From: Brachypodius melanocephalos
Taxonomy: Eukaryota; Chordata; Aves; Passeriformes; Pycnonotidae
Direction: 5' to 3'
DNA length: 64,000 nt
Assembly: GCA_013398615.1 (NCBI GenBank)
Contig: VZSR01003807.1
Span: 36,148,295-36,212,294 of the forward strand
Position 1 is the stretch's first letter. Each line of letters opens with the position of its first letter. The position numbers and the translations under genes were made by a program. Shown one piece after another: positions 35,223 through 47,505 of the stretch. The notes beneath the pieces are model-generated. The model worked only from the letters and a program-made list of their open reading frames with translations. It ran no database searches and had not been told where the DNA came from.

Positions 35223-38200
35223 CTGACCACAAGACTGTAAGATTTTAATTAGAAGCAGTGGACAGTACAGTACTTTTTCTAGTTTCACAAGCTGTCCTGA
35301 GGGGCTAGTAGGTGAAGTAAGTTTCTGTGGAGATGGAAAAAAACCCATGTGTTTCACATACTGCACTGAGAGTAAAGAAGTTGCTTATAGCTTTATTTAT
35401 AAATGGCCTAACATGATGTAAGTGTAACTACAAATTGTCTTCAGAGGTGAAGAGTAGCCCTTAGCTTTGTACTCTGTGTACTAAGTGCTTGTATGTTATA
35501 TTTAATACAATTTAATGAGTTTAGTTCAGCTGGTGTTTTAGATGATGGCAGTTACTAGAGTGAAAAAAATGTTTAGGTTACGCAATTTTAGTCCAGTTTG
35601 TAGAGCATAGGGCCAAAAATAATATCCCATGCTGTTTTTTTATCAATAGTACAAATAGATTCTTCAGTTATTTGTTCTTCATAATTCTGGTTCCTATATG
35701 CAAACCCTGCTTTCTTAGAAAAATTACCAGACCCTATTCATTCCTCTTGCTTTTATCACTGCATCTTAGCACCCCATGTGTCAGGATTGAAGCAGTTTGC
35801 ACCCCTCTTGCTAGGCCAGTTGTGCTGCCTCACTTCTGCTGCTCCTCGTTTGACATCTGCTCTGGGGAACAGCCATCAAATGATTGTTTCTAGTGGTGGT
35901 GTCACCTGCCTATTGGATAAGAAGCTGAGCTTTCAGAGTGTTAAAAATTTAAGGCAGTAAAAACTGATTCTATCATTTCCTCATGCTTTTCCAGCCAAAT
36001 TCTTACTATTTCTCATTCAGCCTAGCTTTGAAAGGTTGAGGCAAGAAGATCCCCACCCTGTCTCTAGGGAGACTGTTCTAGCACCCAAACCAAAGCTTTC
36101 TGCTTTTCTGCTGCATTTGGAGTGAGAATCCCAATGTCTTTCTCCCAGATATAAGCTTGCTTTTTCACTTGCACATGCCTCAAAGACATTTATTACCATT
36201 TACTGTGACCAGGTGGTATCTAGCCAGGTTTAGCCCTTTTGATTCTTCCCCTGTAGGCTTGTAGAATAGCCGTGGCTCCTGGGCACTACAAATCTGAGAC
36301 CAAGCATCTCTTTTGAGGGTTTCTTTCAGCCTGCCCTGTTTCATGCAGCTGGCCCCCTCTGCAGCAGCAGGGTGAGCCATGGCAGTAGATGCAGACACAC
36401 CTGCACACTTCACATGATACCACCATCTTTTTGTGTCTGTAGCCAGGTGACAAAGTACAAAGTCACCTATTTGCTGGGGTGAGCGAAGCCGTGCATTTTG
36501 CCTTTGAGAACTGGTAGGCAGCACAAGCAGCTCAGTAAAGATGCCCACAGTGGTTTCCTGTTCTGGTGGTGTGAATTATGCTGCCAGAGATCATCCCTCT
36601 CCAGAGATGCCCAGAAAGCAGGGTATGACCTTGGGAGCATGATCAAGGATCCCCTTTCCAACCACAGTGAAAGGCAATCTATCTAAAATGATTCTGCTCC
36701 CTTTTGAAAAGAGTCTACTAAGTGAGGCTGCAGACAGTAAGGGCAGCCGCTATCCACACCAAGGAGCTCATCTGGATTGCATTTAAGAGGCAGTTTCAGA
36801 TGAGTAAACTCTAAATGAACACAGGATCTGCTGTATCTGAAATTTTGACATCAGCAGACATCAGAATCCAGACTGGCAGCAAACCCTGTAGGTAGGTTGG
36901 GATGCAGCAGAGGGCTGTTGCCAGAGCTTGGGCCTTGCTGTGGGAGCAGATCTGATTGCCCAAGGGCTTCCTTGGCCAGTGCTCTATGAGGCCCCAGGAG
37001 CATCTGGCAAGGCTGCTGGGTGGATTCTGCAGGGAGCTTCACTTGCAGGATCTCAGCTGGCATCCCTGCTGAAGTAGCAGCCAGCCTCATTGGGACCCCT
37101 TCCCTCACCCTTGCCTCAGTGTGGACATGAACAGCACTCACTGCCTGCCTAGACTGGGCTGGATCAAGTCTTTTGGGCCCCTCTCATAAGTGGTTGCAGA
37201 CACATCCCCAGAACAAAGTCATAATACAAATTGATTGTGGCAGCAGGGATGGAGTTCAGGAGGAATTAGCCTTTGGGGTATTTTATCAAATTTTTGAAGC
37301 ATGAATTGTTGGTAAACCAGAGCTAACATTCATAATCTGCAGCAAGAAGCAATATGAAGCAGCTGCAGCCCTGCTGCTGGTGCCTGGCATTGTATTTCTC
37401 TTGCCCATTCTCTACAGATTGGTTTTGCTGTCACCATTCTTCCCAGGGACTTGGGGTGCACTGAGGACTGAAACACTGCTGTGACCTTTGCCCAGGAGAC
37501 CAGATCCCGCTCTCCTGCTGCCAGGCCCCTTTCAGCTGGAGTTTGGGCACCGTGTGCAGGTGGCCACAGTGAAGCTCTTAGTCCCTTCCCTAGGCAGTAA
37601 GGGGTTCATTCACCACCTCGAAGATGGATACCTGCAGTGGTGTGACATGTGCCCTGGAAGGGACTGTCACTTTGCATCGACAGTAAAGGGAATCTGGAGA
37701 GCTGACGGTCACAATTGAAGGTTTCTACCTTGCACCTGAATCAAACAGAATCTATCCTCTTGTAAATGGCTGGAGTGATTGGGCCATAGAATTAGCCAGA
37801 TAGTAGACAGCTAATTAGACCATGTTTTACTTTGTAAGATGTCCTCTGTATGTGAGTGTAGCCATCAGCAGAGATGGAGAGCTGGGTGTGAAAGGCACAG
37901 TAGCACTGAGATTCTTGTCTCTTTAAGTCATGGTGCTTGATAATAGTATTAACTGGCAGAAGCTTGTGGTGGTCTTGTACATTTTGACAGAGAAAAGTGT
38001 TGTATAAATTAATGGGGATGTTCTCTAAAATACATTAATTTCTGCAGGAATATCATAGGTAGCCTTCTGTTCGCACCTATCCATTTCAGGATTGCATCAG
38101 GAATAACTGGATCTTCAGTTCGAACTTTTAATTTGAAGAAGGTTTTTATAAACCTTGAGCCATAGGTTTTATCTTCTTCTGCAAAATGCTATGAAAATAT

Positions 38201-40129
38201 TGTAAACAAAAACGTAGCTCTTCATGGCCCCAGCTTGATTTTCATACATTGGTTAACTTACTTCTTGTATTCCTCTTGATGAGGACAGGAGAAAGAGCTT
38301 CAAAGATATTTTCCTTTGTATGAAACTATACCTCGTCTGTGGCTAAGACTGTAAGGACTTCTCACTTTCAACTGGTTTCCATGCCCTTTAATCTCTCACA
38401 GCTCCACATGTCTTTTTGCATAATTTCAAACCGATTAGATAAAAAATGAAAAGTTTAGTTGGAAATTACAAGAAGTACTGAAAAGTGTCATACTCTTTGA
38501 CTGCCTTGCTTACAGGAGGCAGTGGGTGGGAAGGAATAAAAGAGTACCTTAATTATACATTCTCTCTGTTTATTTTCACAGCTGTAGCTTTGCTGAAATG
38601 TGCAGCAGACATCCTAAATCTACCAAGCAGGGTCCCAGTGTGTTGCACCTGCCCGTCCTACAATCTTGGTACCAGTTGGGGATGTATGTGTGGCTGAACA
38701 ATGCAGGAAGACTACAAGAGGTTTATCCCATTAGAAATAAATTACAGTGTAGTGTAGCATGAAAATGATGTGTCAGTGAATACAGAACACAGGATTACCT
38801 TCTGTCTCTTCCCTTTATCATAGATAACAGCAGCAGTATGGGAAAGAGATTTATATTGCGCTTATTTGAAGCTGACCAAGCAATTTAGATGAGATGAAAT
38901 AGGGATTTTATTTCTGGAGAGAAGAATGTGTTCTTGCTAAAACGCCGTTAATTGCTTTATTATTTAAAGCACAAATTTTATCCAGCAATTTGTTGGTCTC
39001 CTCTTCATTTCCAGTGAAAATAATTCACCGTGGAAAGATTATTCTGTCAAAAAATAATGATGAACGTACTAACAAATTAGGTTGAAAGAAGCTGAACTTT
39101 CAATTCAGCTTCTATTTTCACCCCCCTTCTCTCTCTTAAGTACTGTGTGCATGTGTGAATTTCAATAAAAACTATAGTGGCTTGGCTAACTATGAAAACC
39201 TTTTAAAAATTGAGGCAAATACCACTGCAGCACTGGCATCAGGGGCATCCCCTTACATGTTGGGAAGCTGCTGTCATGCTGTAGTAGCAGTGGCATGGCA
39301 CACCCATTGCAAGCACAGCCCTGTTGTGCTGGTCACACATAAAGCAGAGGAGCTTAGGAAAGCTCCCAGCCTCTCCAGTCACCAGGGTGGAGCAGTCCCT
39401 TCCACGTCCAGTGCTGAACTCTGCTCCTACTCCCCTGCCCTTGTTATAAAAATGCCATGCCAGCTTCTTCCACAAGCACTGACCCTGTTCATAAAACTTT
39501 CCTGCTTTAGCTCTTTCTTGATTTTTTAGATCAGTCTCTTTGCAAAAATGCTCCTGTCAGTGCAATTTCTTGTTTCTTTATTTCGTTCCTTCATTACCCT
39601 ACCAACAGCAGGCTGGTGGCCAATCTCCATCCCCCAAAGCTGTACTTTTTCTCCTAGGGATTCATGCCTGGAATTTGCTCTGCCAATAATAACCCAATGC
39701 TTGCCCATGGCTGATATATTTGCCATAAAGGCAAATTGAACCCAATGTGCCTCCATGCAAATCAGTTTTCTTGTACAAGCACTGCTTGCAGGAATGGTCA
39801 CTTCTGTATCATGCCCAAAGCTTTGAGATTTCTGCTTTGCCACAGAGTGAAGATTAAGAAAGATTTGGAGCTTATGAGGTGAGCAGAGTCTTTTGTACCG
39901 TTGGCTCACTTGAGTCACTTTAGAGACCTTGAAAGCATTGCTTGCTTTAGTTGTGGCCCTAAAGATCTCCTTGCTTCCAAGAGGACAAAGGAGAAGGCAT
40001 GTAGATGTGTTTTCTGGAACAAGGTGATAATTATGTTTTACTTAAGAAATAATAGCTGGTCCATGGAAAAAGAGCTTTGAGGCCATTTCTTGTGTCTTTC
40101 AGTTCTTCACAAATAGAAAGAATTCCAAG

Positions 40130-40180
40130 ATATGTATATACACATATATATAAATACATATATGTACATATATATATATT
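40130..40180. repeat. degenerate (TA/CATA)n simple repeat
   Basis: Alternating TATATG, ACATATATA and TATATATATAT units over about 50 bases. Confidence 0.85.
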
Positions 40181-40729
40181 AAAAGTTTTGTTCTTACTGT
40201 TTTACTTGTGAGACAGAGTATTGCTCTCTGTCTTGATCAGTGATTAAAGCTGCAGCGAGACCCCTGAATTGCTAGTGATTCTGTATCATTTGTGTCACCA
40301 TTGATAGGGAAGAAGAATAGCTTTTATGAAAACTATTTTTATTACAGATGTGTAGACATGAATTTATAGCTTCTATCGTGCTTCCAAGAGAGCAGCTGTG
40401 AAAGTGAGATAGTTAGAAGGCTGGATGAAAGAGGAGTAGATGGCTGCTGGATGGCAGGAGGAGTAAAACATAGCAGGATGACTCAGGAGGAGATAACACC
40501 TGGAAACATCTGTTGGGAGAAATAAAGCTGGAGAAGGCATGGAGCTACTATATCTCACCAATCCCTGTCCAACTACTGGCTTCTTGCCTGCTTTTTGTTT
40601 TTGTTTCAGCACTGCCTGATGTATTTATTTATCCCCGCCCTTATTTGCAACAGACAATTTTTATAAAGTTCGGAAGTGAGTTACTGCTTTTTCCAGCTCT
40701 CTGGTCTCTGTGCCTGCTGGAACATCTGT

Positions 40730-40745
40730 ACACACACACACACAC
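40730..40745. repeat. (CA)n microsatellite
   Basis: Eight CA units, followed by CTTTTCCTG. Confidence 0.9.
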
Positions 40746-41910
40746 TTTTCCTGTCTAGTTTGAGCTAGTGTGCCCAAAATACAGCTTCAGGCTTGAGTTT
40801 GTTGTTGTCTTAGTAAGCATAAAAATATGTTCTAATATTATGTCACTCCAGTTATGTGTTTCAGCAGCTGCAGTCTGTCTGTGTCCAGTTTGTTGGGAAT
40901 GGCCTTGCTTCCTGGGATTTGTTTTTCCATAGCTGGAGCCCTGGGTTACTTAGTTTGGCCAAGACTGTGTGTTTCAGTCTTTCTGTGAGTGCAATCATTC
41001 TTGACCAGTAGAATAATTCCAGCAGGGTTTTCTGCTGGAATGACATGACCTCCTCTGACTGACCTCACGCTCTGCTGTTTGAACCTCATCCCTTCCCACT
41101 CCCTCTGGTTCCCCTTGTCCCTATAGGCCTTGCTGCAGTTGAGCAAAAAAAAAATAAAAATCCTTCTTTTTACAGTGCCATCACTATGTTAAATAACTCT
41201 GCTTTTACTTCTCAGGTTTTCTGGCTTGACCTCTCCACCTCCCTCTATCCAACAAGGACATAGTACCTAATTGCTTTTGCGGATATGTGTGTTCCTGTGG
41301 TGTGCACTGAAAAAGCAGGATTTAGTCATTGTAGACCTTTCCTTATTTTTACTTATATTTTGTTATACTTAGTTTAATGCACTGTAGCTTGTGCTGTGGA
41401 GTCACAAAGCATAATCTTACTTTCCCATTGTGAAGTCCCAGGTAGGAGTCTGGTGTGGGAGCTTTGTGTAGCCTAGAGATGCAGGAAAAGGAAACTGCTA
41501 AATGGCAAATTGTGTACCAGCCACAGTTCTGGGTTGGCTGGTGCTTGGAAAGCTGGTGAACACTGAGAGATTTCAGAGGAGGCTTCTGGGAAATGTAAAG
41601 AGGAGCAGGGAAGTGACCAGGATGAGCAAGTGTTTGGTGTTCACATATCTGTAAATTGATATCACAGTCCATGTATTTGTGTGGGGATGTTAATGTTTTC
41701 TGATAAATGACAAACTATGCTCAGCACTTTCATACATAAAGCAAAAATGGGACGTGACTGTGCATGATTGTAAAAGCTTTTATACTGCTTATTGCTGTAA
41801 CTTAGGAAATGTGAAGGAGTCAAGTGAATTAATTACATGGGTCATCTCAAATGAGTGCCTGTAAAAAATGTTGTGCAGCTCATTGTCTATTCTCTTTCTA
41901 AGAGAAATAT

Positions 41911-41985
41911 TCTGTTCTGTTCTATTCTATTCTATTCTATTCTATTCTATTCTATTCTATTCTATTCTATTCTATTCTATTCTAT
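41911..41985. repeat. (TCTAT)n pentanucleotide microsatellite
   Basis: Fifteen five-base units: two TCTGT variants followed by thirteen uninterrupted TCTAT units. Such an uninterrupted array is likely to vary in length between individuals. The unit recalls the CR1 tail ATTCTATG, but no CR1 body is attached. Confidence 0.97.
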
Positions 41986-43103
41986 ATCTTCTAAGGCTTG
42001 TTTTATTTTGAAACTTGGAAGATTCTGATTTTTATTGATGATATTCCCCTATCCTTGGAGCAGCAAAGGCAAGCTCTCCTTGCTGCAGGAACCCAGCACA
42101 CTTGAAAGGAAGGTGAAGGTGTCAAAGTTTCCTTAGCCAAGCAGAAGGGTGTCCCATCACCACTGCTGGATGGATCCAGGAGAAGGACTCGAGGAACTGC
42201 TGGCATCCTGCTTACGACTCTTAGTGTCTGCCAAAATTGGTTTAAAATAGCTGTATTCAGAGAGCAATATTACAGATTTGTATTTGAGCTATTTGGACTT
42301 CTCACAAGGGCTGGAATACAAGATGCCAAACAGTGCAGCTTGGTGGTTTTTTAATACAGACTTTCACACTGTGAAGTTTTTGTCACAGAAATTTCTATTT
42401 CAAGTGCTGGGATACAAGGTGTTTGTAATAAACCATGCTGTAGTTGCAGGGGTGAGTATCTGCCCTTGGCTGGCATTTAGGTTATCCTCATTTATGCTGC
42501 AGTGATGCACAGAGGCTGAGTGAGTCAGGGCCCCGCTGCACTGTGGGCTGGGTGACAGCAGGGTGACAGTCCCTGCCCCAGGAGCCAGTAGCCTGGGTCG
42601 CTGGCTTCAGATGGCCACTACCCTAAGCTGCTTGGGAGCATCAGCTGCTAGGCCAGAGCATACTAGGGGCATTAAGCAGGGATAATTTAGGTGAGGCAGC
42701 AAAACATGTGTTTTAAATGCAGTTTATAGTTAGGACATCAGAAGTGCCGCTTTTGCCCAAGTCAGCAGATACAAATGCACAGCTCATTGTCAGTGACTAT
42801 CCTTATATATTTCAAAGCCTTATAAACCCTGACCTTCAGTTTGATCTCTGCCAACACCGATTCCCACAGGAACACAGGACCACTGTGAAAACAGACTGTT
42901 AGAAACAGAAATGTATATGCTGTTTCACAATGGAGAATCTCTGTCATATTCTTCCTTGTGCTCTGTGTGCACCATCACTGAGTGGAGTACAGGGGATGAT
43001 GTCCATGGATTCAAGTGAGAGATTGAGCTGTAATAGTGAAATGCTGGGAATTTTTTTCATATTTATAGTATGCCTCAGTGCAAGGCATGTGCAGGTTGGA
43101 GAA
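41986..43103. other. unique noncoding DNA, no gene seen
   Basis: Single-copy sequence. A moderately GC-rich patch lies at 42510-42660. No repeats and no exon signals are convincing. Confidence 0.5.
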
Positions 43104-43195
43104 GAGTCACAGAATTGTTTATGTTGGAAAAGACCTTTGAGATCATCAAGTACAACTTTTAACCCAACATTGCCAAGTCCAGTTGGATAAAAATG
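43104..43195 (-). mobile_element. CR1 fragment (3' region)
   Basis: AGTCACAGAATTGTTTATGT, then TTGGAAAAGACCTTTGAGAT and CATCAAGTACAACTTTTAAC, is the reverse complement of a CR1 3' end ('...GGTTGGACTTGATGATC...CAACCATTCTGTGA'). The next bases, CCAACATTGCCAAGTCCA, continue the family pattern. The piece is truncated after about 90 bases. Confidence 0.85.
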
Positions 43196-46100
43196 CACCA
43201 CTGGGTGCCATTTGTGTGTTGTATAGGAGGGTGTGAGGTGGTTCCTATAGCACATAGTCTGGACCACTGGTGTGATTCAGTTGTGCCATTGCCACTTAAG
43301 ATGGGTCTGCAGTTCTTGGAACTAGGGCAGATCAGGCCTTGCCCCCAGGTCTCCTTGCCAGGCAGTGTGTGTGCTGTACACAGCACCAGTGTGGGAACAA
43401 GCTGAAGGGAAACTTCATTATGTTTGACATTGCCTTTTTAGCTGAAGCACTGCCACGATTGGCATGACAGCAGTGAATCCCAAAATTGCTTGATTGCCGA
43501 GAGAGCCTGTGAAGATAGACATGAGGGATAAAAGGAATTAAATGCTTAATTAATAGGTTTGTACTTCCTATTTCTTGAAACATGACTATTTTTCCTCTCC
43601 TGTTTTGTTTACTTTAAGGTGCCATATGTTCCACTTGAAGCTGTATAGAAATTTGCTAAAGAAACCGGCACATCGGGGTTAAGAGAGTTCTTAGCTAGGT
43701 GATCTGATGCTTGAACGTTGGATTTTTGAAATAATAAAATGTTTTGAGCTACCAACATAAAAAAGATTATTTGGCCAGTATTTTGTACGCTAATGATAGC
43801 ACCTATACAACTGTGTAGTTACTCTTGATCCTAAGGGACTAAAGCTTCAGCTTCTCATGGCAGAAGTTCTCTCCTGTTTTCCTGTATTTCTGATAACATT
43901 TTTCATTAGAATTCTAGTTGTGAATATCAACATTTCTTTGGTGTCTCCTTCTGTTAGTTCCTTGCTTCCCACATGCTGTTCTATGTGAAAGTCTTTCTGA
44001 ATTGCTTAAAGGAGTAAAATCCTTCATGGTAATGGAGATGCTAACATGCATGACAGTTCTTATCCATCCAAAAATGGCAACAGTCGACTTGTAGTTTTTC
44101 ATATAAGCTGATTTTTCACTCAGAAAAGTTTTCACTTAGAGAAGGTAGCTATTAATTACTTATCTATCCATGTTTCAATATGCCACCATCTCGTTAAATA
44201 GCTCCCTTGTCTATTTCTTTCTGAAACTATAAAGCACTCTTTTTCTGCAGAACAAGCTCAATGACATCTTGACACTTCCCTAATGTTTTCAAATCCTAGT
44301 GGGTTTGAGTGAATTACTGGATTTATTTGAAGTTCAGATTCAGGGCTTGTAAATATGCACAGATGAAAGCTAAAAAGGTTGACAAGGATGCCTTTGCAGT
44401 TGCAAGTGCTAGGTTTGGCATAGCTATCTTTGGCAGCATGAACCTAATCAAGTCCAGGAACTCGAGTGATCATAAATCTGTTGTGATACTGATAGTCGTC
44501 TTGTATTACGGCAGTCGGTACTACCTCCTCTATTATTAGATTGGACCCTGGGGAAATGCAGAGGAAAGTGTGAGTCTCACCCACGATGTTTTGGTACTAA
44601 GCAAGCCAAGCACTTGGAGAAGATCCTTATCTTCGCGTAGCAGATGGAGAGTGAGGTGAGCATATGAGACCAAGTTGCTGAAGAGGTCTCGTCTTCCAAA
44701 TGTTAGTCCAGAGCCTTAACACGGAGTGGCCCTGCTTTCATGGATTGATACACAGATGTCCTGTTTCCAAACAGCAGTGCTGCTGCCCACAAGAGACCTG
44801 GGAAGAGGAGTCCACCCAAGCAATGAAGCTTTCAATGGATGGCATTGTTAAGGATGATTTCAAGGGCTGACTTCTAGTATTTTGGTGATCCATGTATTTG
44901 AAAGATCTGTGAAACCCTTCACTGTGGATTTATTTTAATGAAAGAGTTTGGGTAGTGATATTATGTACATGTAGGTAGCCACTAAGCAAACAGGGGAAGT
45001 AGGTGGCATGTCTTTTGCTACTACTTCTGCCCCTTCATCTTCTGAGGAGAATGCTTTTTAGTTTAAGGGCTCCTACCATACCAGCATCTCCTGGTGAGCA
45101 CTGGTTAGCTGGCTCTGTACACAGAATGATTTGACTAGTAGGTGTTTAGTTCATAAGTTTCACCTACTCATCTTGTTTGCTATTAATAACTTTATATTTT
45201 AATCCTGTAAGTGTATTGTGCCATTCATCTATCTATTTGGGGAGCTAATCCTGTAGTGGTAGGCATCTATTTCAGGAGCAGCCTAGACAAAGCACAGCCT
45301 ATTTGAGTGCTGGCCTCCCTTATTGTGTGTAGTGGGTTAAATCGCTGGTATTAGTGTAGTGTAGGAGTTCAAAAAGGAACGACTTTATTTGCAGCGTCAA
45401 CTCATTAAAAATACTCTGTACAGATTTTTCCAAAAGAATAAGCAGCCCAAGCACACTGGGCCCCATGCCAGGGTATGCAATAGCCTTGCACAGCACCAGT
45501 TGAAGCACCAGGTTGGATAAAAGGCAGCTTTTTCTGGATTTGTTAAGTATTCCTTTAAAAAAAAAAAAGTTTATGTACAGACGTAGCAAATTAATTCAGT
45601 CCTATCAGAAAGTAGGTCAGTGACTGACCTCCCGATAGCATGAGGCAGCAGTTTCAAGCAGAAGTGACAGCTCAGCAGCGTGGACCCTCCATGTTTCCAG
45701 GAAACTTGTTTTGACAAATGTAAACACATTATATCCTGTATTCCTCTTGCTTGTTTATTTTTTTGCTGCTGCTGCATTAGAAACCACAAGCTGTCACTCT
45801 CCATCCCCTTTCTTCACCCTTTCTGGTCCCCAAAGGGAAATGCCTTGTATCGTAGCTAATCATTTTTGCAGGGCTGCGTAATGAGTAAGGCGTTCCAGCA
45901 GGGTTGCTGTTTTTTTATGACACACAAAGTTGGGGACTGTAAACCAGACTTGACTAAAATCCAAACCAAAGTCTTTCCAGTGGTGGGGGAAGTCAGTGGG
46001 AAGACAGGAATTGGATTAATTTAGGATCCTTCTGTCCTAGTTTTGCTTTTCTTTGTGCTGAATGAAATTTTTGCATATACCCACGTGCCTCTTCAATGTT

Positions 46101-47377
46101 TACGTTGCCAGTGTTGGTGTCCACATTGCTGAAGAGACAGGACTTTGAACATGTCTTCACTGCAGCCCAGCAACTCCTGAAACTGGGATGCTTTTATAAT
46201 TTTGGGTGAATTAGCAAAGTGTATATAAATGGGGTTGTGGCTCCTTGAATACCCTATAAAAAGAATTGCCTCAGAAGACATGGGAGTATGTTCATCTTTT
46301 CATGTAGCTGTTACTATCAGCAGATATTAAAGGTAGAGTGTACACTACTAGTTAGTTGACTACTTTGACTTTTACCTTTCCTGAAGTGATTTCTCCTGTG
46401 GAAATCATTGTGGATCATGCAAGGTTTTCAGCTGTCTCCTTCTCCTGACTTGTAACCAGATTGCACAGACAAGATTCTGATGTAAATATATAGAGCAGGA
46501 TTTCAGACTGTATTAGCCAACATGGCTCAATTTAAGCCATTTTGCTAAAAGATCTCATAAAACTTGACGTGATTTTCTTCATTACCTAGTTATCTTTCTG
46601 GCCTGAGGTGGCACAAAACTATCTGGAGAATCCTATGGATATTTATACAGATGTTGTCCAAAGAATGATTTTTGCCATGTGATAGATAAACCTTCAGAGC
46701 CCTTTAGCTGTACATTGCTATTTAACTGATTTTTTAACTTCATCTGCTTAGAAGCAGTACACTACAGTAGAAGTTGGATGACACTATCTCACCTAGAAGT
46801 AGAGATTTATTTAGGAGGATGGGAATATATTTGTTAAAAACAAAATGCTTCTGGCTTTAGTAAGGGTTTGATCTGAATAGATCAAATCAAGCAAGAAGTC
46901 AGATGGATTTATGTAACAAAACTGGCTATGAGAAGCTGGGGAACAAGAAAGTCCTCTTTCAGTGAATTACGTTTCTGTGCTGTAGATAATGTTGGCATTG
47001 ATTGTTACATACCATGCAATGGATGTCATGCTAAGAAAGTAGTGAAAAATATACTAGTGTATACAGTTTTTTAAAAAAGGCAAAGGAGAGGAATGCCCAT
47101 GTACATGTGTGTGATTACACTTGTGTCAGGGGGGCAGACAGTTCCCAATCTGCCTCCTGAGGGATCTTTGCATGACACAGATAATGGCTTTCAAGTCATT
47201 ACACTCTCCACAGGGCCACCAAGTTTCCTCTCCTTGAAAGGGCTGTAAGTGCAAGGTATGCTCCGGGTGAAGACAAAGATCTAATGCTTTTTCCCACTGT
47301 TTCATGACTGCAGAGTTACTGCTTCCCTTTGCTCCCTCTTGCACTGGGGATAGAGTGTCAGGAAGGAAACAGCATCT
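43196..47377. other. unique noncoding DNA, no gene seen
   Basis: Single-copy sequence. A short A run lies at 45557-45568. An acceptor-like CTCTTTTTCTGCAG at about 44237-44250 has no matching donor. The plus frame at 44309-44539 is basic at its start but matches nothing I know. Confidence 0.45.
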
Positions 47378-47505
47378 TTAGACTTTTAAGATCATCAAGT
47401 TCAACCTTTAACCCAGGACTGCCAAGTCCAACCCAAAACCCTGTCCCTAAGCACCATATCTACACATCTTTTAAAGACCTCCAGTATTCCAATGCTGAAA
47501 TCCTT
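47378..47505 (-). mobile_element. CR1 fragment (3' region, internally deleted)
   Basis: TTTTAAGATCATCAAGTTCA followed by ACCTTTAACCCAGGACTGCC and AAGTCCAACCCAAAACCCTG is antisense CR1. Next come the conserved CCCTAAGCACCATATCTACA and CATCTTTTAAAGACCTCCAG blocks. The sequence then jumps to TATTCCAATGCTGAAATCC, so the usual intervening part ('GGATGGTGACTCCACCACTTCC...') is deleted. Confidence 0.85.

Larger units (their letters stand above)
35223..41910. other. unique noncoding DNA with short simple repeats
   Basis: No gene is recognised. The block holds an AT-dinucleotide-rich patch (40130-40180) and a short (CA)n (40730-40745). Several open frames of 100-130 codons (for example 36180-36548 minus, 39155-39529 plus, 39526-39918 minus) show no domain. 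The stretch 38930-39065 is AT-rich with homeobox-type TTAATTGC and AATAATGA words, and resembles conserved noncoding DNA in texture only. Confidence 0.45.
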
